A stretch of DNA of 11,898 bases from Solirubrobacterales bacterium (GCA_015655225.1 JAATFK010000563.1:1-11898); one strand, 5' to 3'. Shown: positions 1-6,901, numbered from the stretch's first letter. Made by a program: numbers and translations. Notes: generated from the sequence alone by a model not told the origin.

Positions 1-1495
1 CGGCGCTCAGCGCGGCCGAGACGGCCGGCACGATCACCTGCCGCGAGCCGAGCCGGCGGGCGATCGCGACGGCGTAGAGCCCCGCGCCGCCGCCCCCGCC
101 GACGGTCACCGCCTCGCGCGGGTCGAGCCCCTGGGTGAGCGTGATCTCCTCGATCGCGGTCACCATCCGCTCGCAGGCGAGGTGCAGCACGGCGGCGGCC
201 GCCTCGTCCACGCCGAGGCCAAGCGGCTCCGCCACGTCGCGGCGGATCGCCTCCCGCGCGAGGTCGCGGTCGATGGGCATGTCGCCGCCGAGGAAGTAGT
301 CGGGATCGAGGTAGCCGAGCACGACGCAGGCATCCGTGACGGTCGGCCGCGTGCCGCCCCGTCCCCAGCAGACCGGGCCGGGGTCGGCGCCGGCGCTCTG
401 CGGGCCGACGTGCAGCAGGCCGCCCGCGTCGACCCAGCCGATCGAGCCGCCTCCGGCGCCGACGCTCTTCACGTCCACCGACGGGAAGCCGGTGATGGAG
501 CCCTGCTTCGGATGGCCGACGACGGTGTCCCGCGTCCACGGGATCCGGCCGCGGCGGATCAGGCCGACGTCGTACGTCGTGCCGCCGGCGTCGGTCACGA
601 TCGCGTAGTCGGAGCCCGCGTCGAGGGCGGCGAAGTGACGCCCCGCGACGGGGGCGGCGGCCGGCCCACTGCCGATCGAGTGGATCGGCGTGTCCCACAC
701 GTCGCGCGCGTCGAGCACGCCGCCGGCGGAGGTCAGGATCAGCAGCCGGCCGCCGAAGCCGGCGGCGACGAGCCGTTCGTCGAGGTCGCCGATGTAGCGG
801 CTCATGAGCGGCTTGAGCGACGCGTCGATCGCGGCCGAGGAGGCGCGGCGGTACTCGCGCACCGTCGGGTTGAGCGCGTGGGAGAGCGTGAACGGGACGC
901 TCGGCAGGTGCTCGGCCAGCAGCTCGCCGACGCGCCGCTCGTGCACCGGGTTGACGATCGACCACAGCAGGCAGACGGCGACCGCCTCGACCTCCGCGTC
1001 GCGCAGCTGCTCGATCACCGCGAGGACTGCGTCCTCGTCGAGCGGGCGGCGCACGTCGCCCTCGGCGCCGATCCGCTCCGGCAGCTCGAACGTCAGCGCG
1101 CGCGGCACGTACGGGTCGGGGTAGCGCTGCGTGTAGTCCATCGGCGCGATCCGCCCGCCGCCCTCGCGGATCAGCAGCACGTCGCGGTGGCCGTCGGTCG
1201 TCAGCAGCGCGGTGCGGGCGGTCGCGCCCTCGACGATCGCGTTCGTCGCGCGCGTCGTGCCGTGGATGAACATCTCGCCCCGGCCCAGCAGCGCGGCCGG
1301 GTCGGTCCCCAGCTCCCGCGCGGCGGCGGCGATCACGTCGAGCAGGCCGCGCACCGGGTCGGCGGGCGTCGTCGGGCGCTTGAAGAAGCGCAGGCCGCCC
1401 GGGAGGCCCTCGATCACGAGGTCGGTGAACGTCCCGCCGGTGTCGACGCCGAAGCGCAGGCCGCCCTCGGGGGCGGAGTCGGTCGTTGGGGTCAT
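1..1495 (-). CDS. Hydantoinase/oxoprolinase subunit A (HyuA-like), 3' end outside window
   Basis: The first 498 residues of a HyuA-family protein are encoded; the family is usually near 690 residues, so the C-terminus lies beyond base 1. It is an ASKHA-fold ATPase subunit that, with a HyuB partner, performs ATP-dependent hydrolysis of cyclic amides (hydantoins, 5-oxoproline) or, in relatives such as acetone and acetophenone carboxylases, ATP-dependent carboxylation. Visible motifs are GVDTGGTFTD (16-25), HGTTRATNAI (78-87), TDAGGTTYDV (301-310), VGAGGGSI (346-353) and SAGADPGPVCWGRGG (367-381). Near residues 466-474 the usual GGAGxLHA reads GGGGGAGLYA, so Tyr replaces the customary His. The ATG at 1495 begins just before the first phosphate-binding motif and has only a weak purine-rich stretch (AAGAGAG) upstream. 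It is the last gene seen in the operon, 45 nt after the SDR. Whether it is a hydrolase or carboxylase cannot be decided from this sequence. Confidence 0.95.
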   Translation of the reverse strand, partial: MTPTTDSAPEGGLRFGVDTGGTFTDLVIEGLPGGLRFFKRPTTPADPVRGLLDVIAAAARELGTDPAALLGRGEMFIHGTTRATNAIVEGATARTALLTTDGHRDVLLIREGGGRIAPMDYTQRYPDPYVPRALTFELPERIGAEGDVRRPLDEDAVLAVIEQLRDAEVEAVAVCLLWSIVNPVHERRVGELLAEHLPSVPFTLSHALNPTVREYRRASSAAIDASLKPLMSRYIGDLDERLVAAGFGGRLLILTSAGGVLDARDVWDTPIHSIGSGPAAAPVAGRHFAALDAGSDYAIVTDAGGTTYDVGLIRRGRIPWTRDTVVGHPKQGSITGFPSVDVKSVGAGGGSIGWVDAGGLLHVGPQSAGADPGPVCWGRGGTRPTVTDACVVLGYLDPDYFLGGDMPIDRDLAREAIRRDVAEPLGLGVDEAAAAVLHLACERMVTAIEEITLTQGLDPREAVTVGGGGGAGLYAVAIARRLGSRQVIVPAVSAALSA

Positions 1496-1540
1496 GGGTC
1501 TCTCTTGTCCTGTGGGGAAGCGAGCGGGCGGGCTGGCGCC

Positions 1541-2287
1541 TCAGCGCATCAGCGTGCCGCCGTTGATGTCGTAGGTCGCGCCGGTGATCGCGGCCGCCGC
1601 GCTGGAGGCGAGGAACGTGACGAGCACGGCGACCTCGTGCGCGGAGGCGATCCGGCCGATCGGGATCCCCTCCACCAGCTGCGCGCGCACCTCGAGGCTG
1701 ACGGCCTCGACCATCGGCGTCTCGATCAGGCCGGGCGCGACCGCGTTGACGGTCACGCCGTGGCCGGCCAGCTCCATCGCGAAGCTGCGCGTGAGCGCGA
1801 TCACGCCCGCCTTCGAGGCGGCGTACGGCGTGCCGCTCGGGCGCGCCGTCTGGCCCGCGAGCGAGGCGATGTTGACGATCCGCCCGGAGCGGCGGTCGCG
1901 CATGTGCGCGCCGGCGGCGCGCGAGAGCACGAAGACGGAGCGCAGGTTCGTCGCGACGACGTCGTCCCACTCCGCGACCGTCACGTCCCAGATCGAGGTC
2001 GGCCCGGTGACGGCGGCGTTGTTGACGAGCACGTCGACCGTCCCCCAGCGCTCGATCGTCTCCGTCAGCGCGGCGACGGAGGCCTGAGGGTCGCGCACGT
2101 CGAGCGCGATCGCGTGGGTGCGCATGCCGTCGGGGTCCAGCTCGGCGGCGGTCGCGCGGTTGCGCTCGCCGTCGAGGTCGGCCATCGCGACCTGGTAGTC
2201 GGCGTCGAGCAGCGCGTGCGCGACGGCGCGCCCGACGCCCTGGGCGCTGCCGGTGACGAACGCGGTCTGGGGGCTGGCGGCGCTCAT
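1541..2287 (-). CDS. Short-chain dehydrogenase/reductase (classical SDR, FabG-like)
   Basis: This 248-residue classical SDR has a complete set of family motifs. The cofactor glycine motif is TGSAQGVG (12-19), and an acidic MADLD (35-39) after the second strand suggests NAD(H) rather than NADP(H). NNAA lies at 89-92. The catalytic residues are Asn114, Ser142, Tyr155 and Lys159 (YAASK), and VNAVAPGLIETPM (180-192) follows. It probably interconverts an alcohol and a ketone of the compound handled by the operon; the substrate cannot be read from sequence. The frame stays open 51 codons further upstream, but the ATG at 2287 places the Rossmann motif at the expected depth and overlaps the stop of the previous gene by 4 nt (ATGA). 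There is no Shine-Dalgarno of its own, so translation is probably coupled to the upstream gene. Confidence 0.95.
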   Translation of the reverse strand: MSAASPQTAFVTGSAQGVGRAVAHALLDADYQVAMADLDGERNRATAAELDPDGMRTHAIALDVRDPQASVAALTETIERWGTVDVLVNNAAVTGPTSIWDVTVAEWDDVVATNLRSVFVLSRAAGAHMRDRRSGRIVNIASLAGQTARPSGTPYAASKAGVIALTRSFAMELAGHGVTVNAVAPGLIETPMVEAVSLEVRAQLVEGIPIGRIASAHEVAVLVTFLASSAAAAITGATYDINGGTLMR

Positions 2288-2652
2288 GCGACGCCGAAGA
2301 ACAGCGGCCGGCCGATGCGCGCCTCGACCTTGACGTACTTCCACAGCCGGTCGTCGAGCACCGCCGTCTTGCGCACCAGGTCGCAGACCGCGATCGCGGT
2401 CTCCAGCTCCGGCACGTCGGCGAGGATGTAGCACGTCCACGGCCAGGAGGCGGACGGGCCGACCTGCAGCTGGTCGTCGTCCATGCCGCCGAGGACGGTC
2501 ACGCCGAAGCGTCCCGCCAGGTCCTCGAACGCGGTGCCGAGGGCGGCGATCATGGCGTTCACGTGCTCGCTGTCGGCGGCGTAGAAGTCCGGCGTCAGGC
2601 CGAAGGCGAAGAGCACCCGCAACTGGTCGGGCTGCTCACGGGGAAGATCCAC
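2284..2652 (-). CDS. Small IacB-like protein of unknown function
   Basis: This 122-residue protein starts at a GTG (2652-2650), chosen because AAAGGA lies 5 nt upstream and the sequence before it is low-quality, Arg/Pro-rich readthrough of the intergenic hairpin. From memory of the family, GGMDDDQ (55-61), VGPSASWPWTCYILADV (64-80) and LWKYVKVEARIGRPLFFG (103-120) resemble IacB-like proteins, first named from indole-3-acetate catabolism clusters; their biochemical role is not established as far as I know. There is no signal peptide or membrane segment, so it should be cytosolic. Its size and alternating hydrophobic stretches would suit a dimeric alpha/beta-barrel. It sits between the transporter and the SDR, overlapping the SDR start by 4 nt, so it probably acts in the same catabolic step series. 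The gene is solid and the family name is tentative. Confidence 0.8.
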   Translation of the reverse strand: MDLPREQPDQLRVLFAFGLTPDFYAADSEHVNAMIAALGTAFEDLAGRFGVTVLGGMDDDQLQVGPSASWPWTCYILADVPELETAIAVCDLVRKTAVLDDRLWKYVKVEARIGRPLFFGVA

Positions 2653-2657
2653 GGTGG

Positions 2658-2663
2658 TCCTTT
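2658..2663 (-). promoter_or_regulatory. Ribosome binding site deciding a GTG start
   Basis: On the minus strand AAAGGA lies 5 nt before the GTG at 2652. It is the only good Shine-Dalgarno in this frame and is the reason for the short 122-residue gene model rather than a longer open frame. Confidence 0.65.
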
Positions 2664-2683
2664 CTGGGTCTCGGGTCGGCGGC

Positions 2684-2710
2684 GGGGGCGCCGCGGGTCG
2701 CGGCGCCCCC
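2684..2710 (-). promoter_or_regulatory. Perfect 12-bp intercistronic hairpin after the binding-protein gene
   Basis: The arms gggggcgccgcg (2684-2695) and cgcggcgccccc (2699-2710) are exact inverted repeats around a 3-nt loop. In the operon transcript the hairpin begins 10 nt after the stop codon of the substrate-binding protein gene and ends about 20 nt before the ribosome binding site of the next gene. No U-tract follows, so it is not a classical intrinsic terminator. Hairpins at this place are known in other transporter operons to protect the 3' end of the binding-protein message and make it more abundant than the downstream genes; that role here is inference. Confidence 0.75.
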
Positions 2711-2720
2711 TGGCCGGTGC

Positions 2721-3977
2721 TCAGCCGACGCCGAACTCCTTCGACCACTTGGCCTCGAAGTACGACTCGTAGTCGGGTCCGTAGATCGGGGCCGGGCCGC
2801 TGGCGAGCGCGTTCGCTCTCGTGATCAGGTACGGCTGCATGAACGGCAGCCCGTAGCCGCCGAAGGCGGCGGAGCCCTGCGCGATCGGGGTTCTTCTGGC
2901 CCAGTTCTGGAGGACCTGGTCCATCCCGACCCAGACCGGCAGCGCCCAGGCGTAGTCGGCGACCGCGTCGACGGTGCCTCTGCGGATGTCGGCGATCGTC
3001 TCGGGGCTGGAGAACATGCCCGCGACGATCGTGTGGCGGTTGCTGCCCTCTCTCGCCGAGACGGCCTGCGCCATCAGCGGGACGCAGAAGTCGCAGAGCG
3101 TCCACATGCCGGCGAGGTCGGGGTTCTGCTCGAGCGTCGCGCGGCTGGTCGTGAGCGTGTCCTGCGTCGCGTTCGCGAGGTCGAGGTCGTGGATGATCGG
3201 CGTGACGTTGCCGGCCGCTCTGACGTCCGCTCTCAGCTGCGTCTCCGAGTTGAGGCTGGACACGCCGACGGTCGGCGCGGTGATCGCGAACAGCTTCAGG
3301 CTGCTGCCCGTGTTTCTCGCCGCCATCGCTCTGAACATGTACTGGTCGAGCACTCTCGCGAGCGCGAAGCCGTCGATCCCGTAGTCGTTCATCAGCGGCG
3401 ACTTGGTCGCCGCGCTGCCGACGTTGAACCAGGGGATCCCTCTGCTGTGCGCCTGCTGGATCGCGGAGCCGAGCGGACCCGGGTTGGTGCTGACGGAGAA
3501 GACGACGCTCGGGTTCTGCGCGACGATCGAGGTCGCGCACTGGGGGATCTTCTGCGCGTCGAACGCCGGGTCGCAGACGTTCACCTTGTAGCCGAACGTC
3601 TTGCCGATCTGCTTCGCCGCGTCGGCGACCGCGATGCTCGTGGCCGACTGGCCGGAGAGCTGGATGATCCCGATCGATCTGCCGCTCGGGGGCGTGGCGG
3701 TGCCGCCGGCGGCGGCCGCGCCCATCGTTCTCGCTCTCGCCGTGTCGGCGGCCGTGCCCGCGTATCTGTAGCCGGCCGCCGTGGCCGACGGCGCCGCCGT
3801 GGCGCTCGTGCTCGCCGTCGTGCTGGCGGTGGTGCTCGCGGCCGTGCTCGGCGCCGTCGAGGCGGGAGCCGAGGCCGACGTGGTGCTCGACCCGCCGGAG
3901 GAGCCGCAGCCAGCGACGACCGCCGCTAGCGCCGCGGCGACGAGCGCCGCCGGCACGCCATGTGTGTACCTACGCAT
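2721..3977 (-). CDS. Substrate-binding lipoprotein of a CUT2-type (RbsB-like) ABC importer
   Basis: This 418-residue protein begins MRRYTHGVP, followed by a hydrophobic stretch and the lipobox VVAGC, giving lipidated Cys24. A Ser/Thr/Ala linker (about 25-68) partly built from 12-nt tandem repeats comes next. The mature domain, from about residue 100 (SIGIIQLSGQ), has the two-lobe periplasmic-binding-protein pattern of sugar-type family 4, with segments such as VVFSVSTNPGPLG and GIPWFNVGS. Cysteines at 135, 147, 295 and 298 (CDFC) could form disulfides outside the cell. The ATG at 3977 overlaps the ATPase stop in TGATG, with AGAAGGA 10 nt upstream. The gene is odd in codon use: 15 of 20 Arg codons are AGA, whereas neighbours use it once or twice at most. 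The ligand is unknown; the dehydrogenase and HyuA genes downstream argue against a simple sugar. Confidence 0.95.
   Translation of the reverse strand: MRRYTHGVPAALVAAALAAVVAGCGSSGGSSTTSASAPASTAPSTAASTTASTTASTSATAAPSATAAGYRYAGTAADTARARTMGAAAAGGTATPPSGRSIGIIQLSGQSATSIAVADAAKQIGKTFGYKVNVCDPAFDAQKIPQCATSIVAQNPSVVFSVSTNPGPLGSAIQQAHSRGIPWFNVGSAATKSPLMNDYGIDGFALARVLDQYMFRAMAARNTGSSLKLFAITAPTVGVSSLNSETQLRADVRAAGNVTPIIHDLDLANATQDTLTTSRATLEQNPDLAGMWTLCDFCVPLMAQAVSAREGSNRHTIVAGMFSSPETIADIRRGTVDAVADYAWALPVWVGMDQVLQNWARRTPIAQGSAAFGGYGLPFMQPYLITRANALASGPAPIYGPDYESYFEAKWSKEFGVG
3808..3855. repeat. Four imperfect 12-nt tandem repeats in the lipoprotein linker
   Basis: Units starting at 3808, 3820, 3832 and 3844 each begin with gtgct (for example gtgctcgccgtc and gtgctcgcggcc). 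On the minus strand they encode an Ala-Ser-Thr-Thr-like four-residue repeat in the flexible linker between the lipid anchor and the ligand-binding domain. Slippage could change linker length without breaking the frame. Confidence 0.7.
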
Positions 3978-5551
3978 CAACCAACCGTCCTTCTGTGGTC
4001 GCCAGCGCCCGGGACGGGCTTCGCTGTGTGGGATGAGCCGGTCGCGGCGGCGTAAGCCAGCCGCACCAGCGCCTCCTCCGAGATGTCGCTCCCCTGGACG
4101 GTCCCCGACACCCGGCCCTCGCGCAGTGCGATGACCCGGGTGCAGAGGCCGACCAGCTCGCCGAAGTCCGACGAGATCACGATCACGGCGCGGCCCGCCT
4201 CGGCGAGCCCGCGCACGAACGAGAAGATCTCCTCCTTCGCTCCGACGTCGACCCCTTGCGTCGGCTCGTCGAAGATCAGGATCCGCTCGGTGCGCTCCAG
4301 CCACTTCGCCAGCACGACCTTCTGCTGGTTGCCGCCCGAGAGCCGCCGGACCGCCTGCTCGGGCCCCGGCGTGCGGATCCGCAACCGCTCGATCATGCGC
4401 GTCGCCGCGCGTGCTTCGCTTGCCCGCCGCGGAACCGGGAGGTGTCCGAGGCGGTGGTCGCCGAGCGACGCCAGGGTGATGTTCTCGCGCACGGCGAAGT
4501 CGAGCACGAGGCCTTCGTGACGGCGGTCCTCGGGCAGCAGCGCGACGCCCGCCGCGACGCCGTCGACCGGCGTGCGCAGCCGCTGGACGCGGCCGTCGAC
4601 CTCGATCGTGCCGGCGGTCGCGCGGTCGGCGCCGAAGATCATCCGCGCGACCTCGGTGCGGCCGGAGCCGACGAGCCCGGCGAGGCCAAGCACCTCGCCC
4701 GCGTGGAGGTCGAACGAGACGTCGTGCACGCGCGGGGCGCGGCGCAGGCCGCGCACGCGCAGCGCCGGGACGCCGCTCGTGTCGGCCGGGCTCGCCGGCG
4801 GCGTTCCGGAGCGGCCGGCGGCGCTGCCGGCGATCGCCTCGACGAGCGCCGCCTCGGTCACCTCGGCGGTCGGCCGCTCGAGCGTGACGCGGCCGTCCTG
4901 CATCACGACGACGCGGTCGGTCAGCGAGACGATCTCGTGCAGGCGGTGAGAGACGTAGACGACCGACTGGCCCCGGTCGCGCAGTCTGCGGACGATCGCG
5001 TGGAGGTGGCCGATCTCCTCCAGCGTGAGCGACACGCTCGGCTCGTCGAGCACGAGCACGCGCGCCTCGTGGTAGAGCGCACGGGCGATCATCACGACGC
5101 GCTGCTGGACGCTCGTCAGGTCGCTCGCGTGCGCGGACGGGTCGATCTCGGCCTCCAGTTCGTCGAGCACGACCCGCACGCGCCGGTCCAGCTCGCGGCG
5201 GTTGATCAGGAAGCCGGCGCGGCGCGGATAGCGGGTCCCGAGCGCGACGTTCTCGGCGACCGTGAGGCTGGGGAAGTTGCCCAGCTCCTGGTGGACGAAC
5301 GCGAGCCCGAGCGCGTGCGCGTCGCGCGGGCCGTAGCCGCTTCCGACCAACTCGCCGTCGACGCGCAGCTCGCCCTCGTCGGCGCGCTGGACGCCCGCGA
5401 GGATCTTGATCAGGCTGCTCTTGCCGGCGCCGTTTCTGCCGACCAGCCCAAGCACCTCGCCGCCGCGCAGGTCGAGGTCGGCGCCGTCGAGCGCGACGAC
5501 GCCGGGATAGCGCTTGACGAGGCCGCGCGCGGCCACGATCAGCTCGGCCAC
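3977..5551 (-). CDS. CUT2-family ABC transporter ATPase (RbsA/XylG-like, two NBDs)
   Basis: This 524-residue double ATPase powers import by the neighbouring permease and binding protein. Domain 1 has Walker A GRNGAGKS (38-45), Walker B VLVLDEP (165-171) and the switch His in SHRLHE (202), but its signature is LTSVQQ (145-150), lacking the usual glycine. Domain 2 has the degenerate Walker A GLVGSGRTE (292-300) with Arg for Lys, which is normal for this family, a full signature LSGGNQQK (404-411) and Walker B LIFDEPTQGVDVGAK (425-439). It starts with GTG (5551-5549), preceded by AGGAGGA with 7-nt spacing inside the end of the permease gene; only 3 nt separate the two genes. Its stop overlaps the binding-protein start by one base. 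The two-domain layout and the Q-rich DEPTQGVDVGAK motif put it clearly in the ribose/xylose/autoinducer-2 group of importers. Confidence 0.97.
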   Translation of the reverse strand: MAELIVAARGLVKRYPGVVALDGADLDLRGGEVLGLVGRNGAGKSSLIKILAGVQRADEGELRVDGELVGSGYGPRDAHALGLAFVHQELGNFPSLTVAENVALGTRYPRRAGFLINRRELDRRVRVVLDELEAEIDPSAHASDLTSVQQRVVMIARALYHEARVLVLDEPSVSLTLEEIGHLHAIVRRLRDRGQSVVYVSHRLHEIVSLTDRVVVMQDGRVTLERPTAEVTEAALVEAIAGSAAGRSGTPPASPADTSGVPALRVRGLRRAPRVHDVSFDLHAGEVLGLAGLVGSGRTEVARMIFGADRATAGTIEVDGRVQRLRTPVDGVAAGVALLPEDRRHEGLVLDFAVRENITLASLGDHRLGHLPVPRRASEARAATRMIERLRIRTPGPEQAVRRLSGGNQQKVVLAKWLERTERILIFDEPTQGVDVGAKEEIFSFVRGLAEAGRAVIVISSDFGELVGLCTRVIALREGRVSGTVQGSDISEEALVRLAYAAATGSSHTAKPVPGAGDHRRTVG

Positions 5552-5554
5552 CGC

Positions 5555-6556
5555 TCAGTCCTCCTGGTTGCGGACGAGCCGCGAGATCAGGACCGCGACG
5601 GCGAGGATCCCGCCCTGGATGATCTGGACGAGCGGGCCGCTGAGGTTGAGGATCGTCAGGCCGGTGCCGACGACCTGCAGGTAGAGCGCGCCGAGGGCCG
5701 TCCCGAGCGGCGTGAAGATGCCGCGGCGGAACATGCTGGAGCCGAGGTAGGCGGCGGCGTAGGCCGGCAGCAGCAGTCCGGTGCCGGTGTTCGGGTTCGA
5801 GGCGCCCGCCTGCGAGGTGAGGAGGACGCCGGCGATCGCGGCGGCGAGGCCGACGGCGCCGAAGCCGGCCGCCTTCAGCAGCCGCACGCGCAGCCCGGAG
5901 AGGCGCGCGGCCTCGGGGTTGCCGCCGATCGCGTACATGTAGCGGCCCGGCTCGGTGTGGCGCAGCAGCACCTGCACGACGAGCAGCACGACGAGCCCGA
6001 CGAAGACCTGGTTGGAGAAGCCGAGAAACGAGCCGCTGGCGATCTTGACGTACGACGGCGAGATCCCCTGGAAGACGCTCTGGCTCCCCACCAGCTGCAG
6101 CCCGGCGCCCACGAACACCGTGGACATGGCGATCGTGATGATGAACGACGGCAGTCTGACGTAGGCGATCAGCAGCCCGTTGGCGAAGCCGAGGCCGGTC
6201 CCGACGATCAGCGTCAGGACGATCGCGAGGACGAAGTTGAGGTGTTCGTACTGCGTCGAGAGCAGGACGATCACGAGCGTCGCGCAGAGGCTGATGAGGC
6301 CGCCGACGGAGAGGTCGAACTCGTTCATCACGAGCACGACCGTCACGCCGAGGGCGACGATCAGCAGCGGCGCGCAGTCGCGCAGGATCCCCTTGAGGGT
6401 TACGGCGGTGAAGAAGGCGTGCGGGCGCAGCAGGCTGAAGGCGACGAAGGTGCCGACGAGCGCCAGCAGCACCCCGTAGCGCGCCAGCAGCAGACGGGTG
6501 CGCTGGGCCCCCGTGGTGGTCGCCGGCTCCTGTGCCGAGGTCAGATCCGTCGCCAT
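5555..6556 (-). CDS. CUT2-family ABC transporter permease (RbsC-like)
   Basis: This 333-residue integral membrane protein of the BPD_transp_2/RbsC type has about eight to ten hydrophobic segments after a 20-residue cytoplasmic N-terminus. Family marks are NEFDLSVGGLISL (78-90), YVRLPSFIITIAMS (132-145) and the coupling-loop sequence AIGGNPEAARLSGLRV (209-224), which docks onto the ATPase. A single permease gene is present, so a homodimer is expected, as in ribose importers. The ATG at 6556 is supported by GGAAGGA 7 nt upstream. It is the first gene of the operon and has the mapped promoter candidate about 50 nt upstream. One of its rare AGA codons encodes Arg134 in the conserved RLPSF motif. 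Confidence 0.96.
   Translation of the reverse strand: MATDLTSAQEPATTTGAQRTRLLLARYGVLLALVGTFVAFSLLRPHAFFTAVTLKGILRDCAPLLIVALGVTVVLVMNEFDLSVGGLISLCATLVIVLLSTQYEHLNFVLAIVLTLIVGTGLGFANGLLIAYVRLPSFIITIAMSTVFVGAGLQLVGSQSVFQGISPSYVKIASGSFLGFSNQVFVGLVVLLVVQVLLRHTEPGRYMYAIGGNPEAARLSGLRVRLLKAAGFGAVGLAAAIAGVLLTSQAGASNPNTGTGLLLPAYAAAYLGSSMFRRGIFTPLGTALGALYLQVVGTGLTILNLSGPLVQIIQGGILAVAVLISRLVRNQED
5559..5565 (-). promoter_or_regulatory. Strong ribosome binding site for the GTG-started ATPase
   Basis: AGGAGGA on the minus strand sits 7 nt before the GTG at 5551 and lies inside the last codons of the permease gene, so the two cistrons are likely translationally linked. It fixes the GTG as the start. Confidence 0.8.
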
Positions 6557-6563
6557 TCGCCCG

Positions 6564-6570
6564 TCCTTCC
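6564..6570 (-). promoter_or_regulatory. Ribosome binding site of the permease gene
   Basis: GGAAGGA on the minus strand lies 7 nt before the ATG at 6556 and supports that start. Confidence 0.75.
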
Positions 6571-6607
6571 TCGGCTGGATTCGCGTGAGAGGCGTCTCAT
6601 CGGTCCC

Positions 6608-6636
6608 AACCTATCATTCATTAGGGAGAGTGCCAA
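6608..6636 (-). promoter_or_regulatory. Sigma-70-like promoter of the transporter/catabolic operon
   Basis: On the minus strand TTGGCA (6636-6631) and TAGGTT (6613-6608) are separated by exactly 17 nt, a good match to actinobacterial housekeeping promoters. The expected start near 6601 gives a leader of about 45 nt before the permease ATG. The spacer and -10 region hold an AT-rich operator-like motif bounded by CCTA and TAGG, described separately. Confidence 0.65.
6610..6626. promoter_or_regulatory. Candidate TetR operator, copy 2 (operon promoter)
   Basis: The 17-base site cctatcattcattaggg overlaps the -10 and spacer of the operon promoter. It matches the site upstream of the TetR gene (7720-7736) at 12 of 17 positions, with shared pattern CCTANCNNTCANTANGG. 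Binding here would block polymerase. The dyad symmetry is imperfect, so this remains a proposal. Confidence 0.35.
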
Positions 6637-6901
6637 CGTCGTTTGCCGGACCCGGCGTTGGCCGGTCGCCGGTCGCCGGCCGGGGGCGCGGGCGGCGCGT
6701 GGCCGCGCGCGAGGCCGCCTCGAGCCGTGCGCGGCAGCGCGAACGGACCGCGACGAGGTCAGCAGCGCGGCGCGGTGGCGGACGCCGGGGCGCGGGCGCG
6801 GAGCGCGGGCACGGTGGTGCCCCCCTCCCTCGTGGTGGTCGTTCGGCCCGCACGCCGCTCGCGCGGCGCGGCGGCGAGCCGCCCGGGGCGCGGCGGCCGC
6901 G
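6637..6901. other. Intergenic stretch between TetR gene and operon promoter, no gene seen
   Basis: These 265 bases are extremely GC-rich and carry open frames only by composition (Arg/Pro/Ala-rich, no recognisable family and no ribosome binding site). Two short hairpins could help end the TetR transcript on the minus strand: ggcgg/ccgcc at 6870-6883 and gggcac/gtgccc at 6807-6822. Neither has a U-tract. Confidence 0.5.

Noticed and set aside
182..2431. A 749-codon open frame on the plus strand
   Set aside because: It lies opposite the HyuA, SDR and IacB-like genes and is a low-complexity Arg/Ala/Asp-rich product of codon bias.
2288..2440. N-terminal extension of the SDR frame
   Set aside because: The extra 51 residues overlap the IacB-like gene and are Arg/Gly-rich; the ATG at 2287 with the ATGA overlap places the cofactor motif correctly.
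2684..2710. Intrinsic terminator at the binding-protein stop
   Set aside because: The stem is perfect but no U-tract follows, and well-formed operon genes continue directly downstream; an mRNA-stabilising hairpin fits better.
6614..6853. A 79-codon minus-strand frame between the TetR gene and the operon
   Set aside because: It is Arg/Pro-rich low complexity and would begin and end within promoter DNA; it overlaps the operon promoter and has no ribosome binding site.
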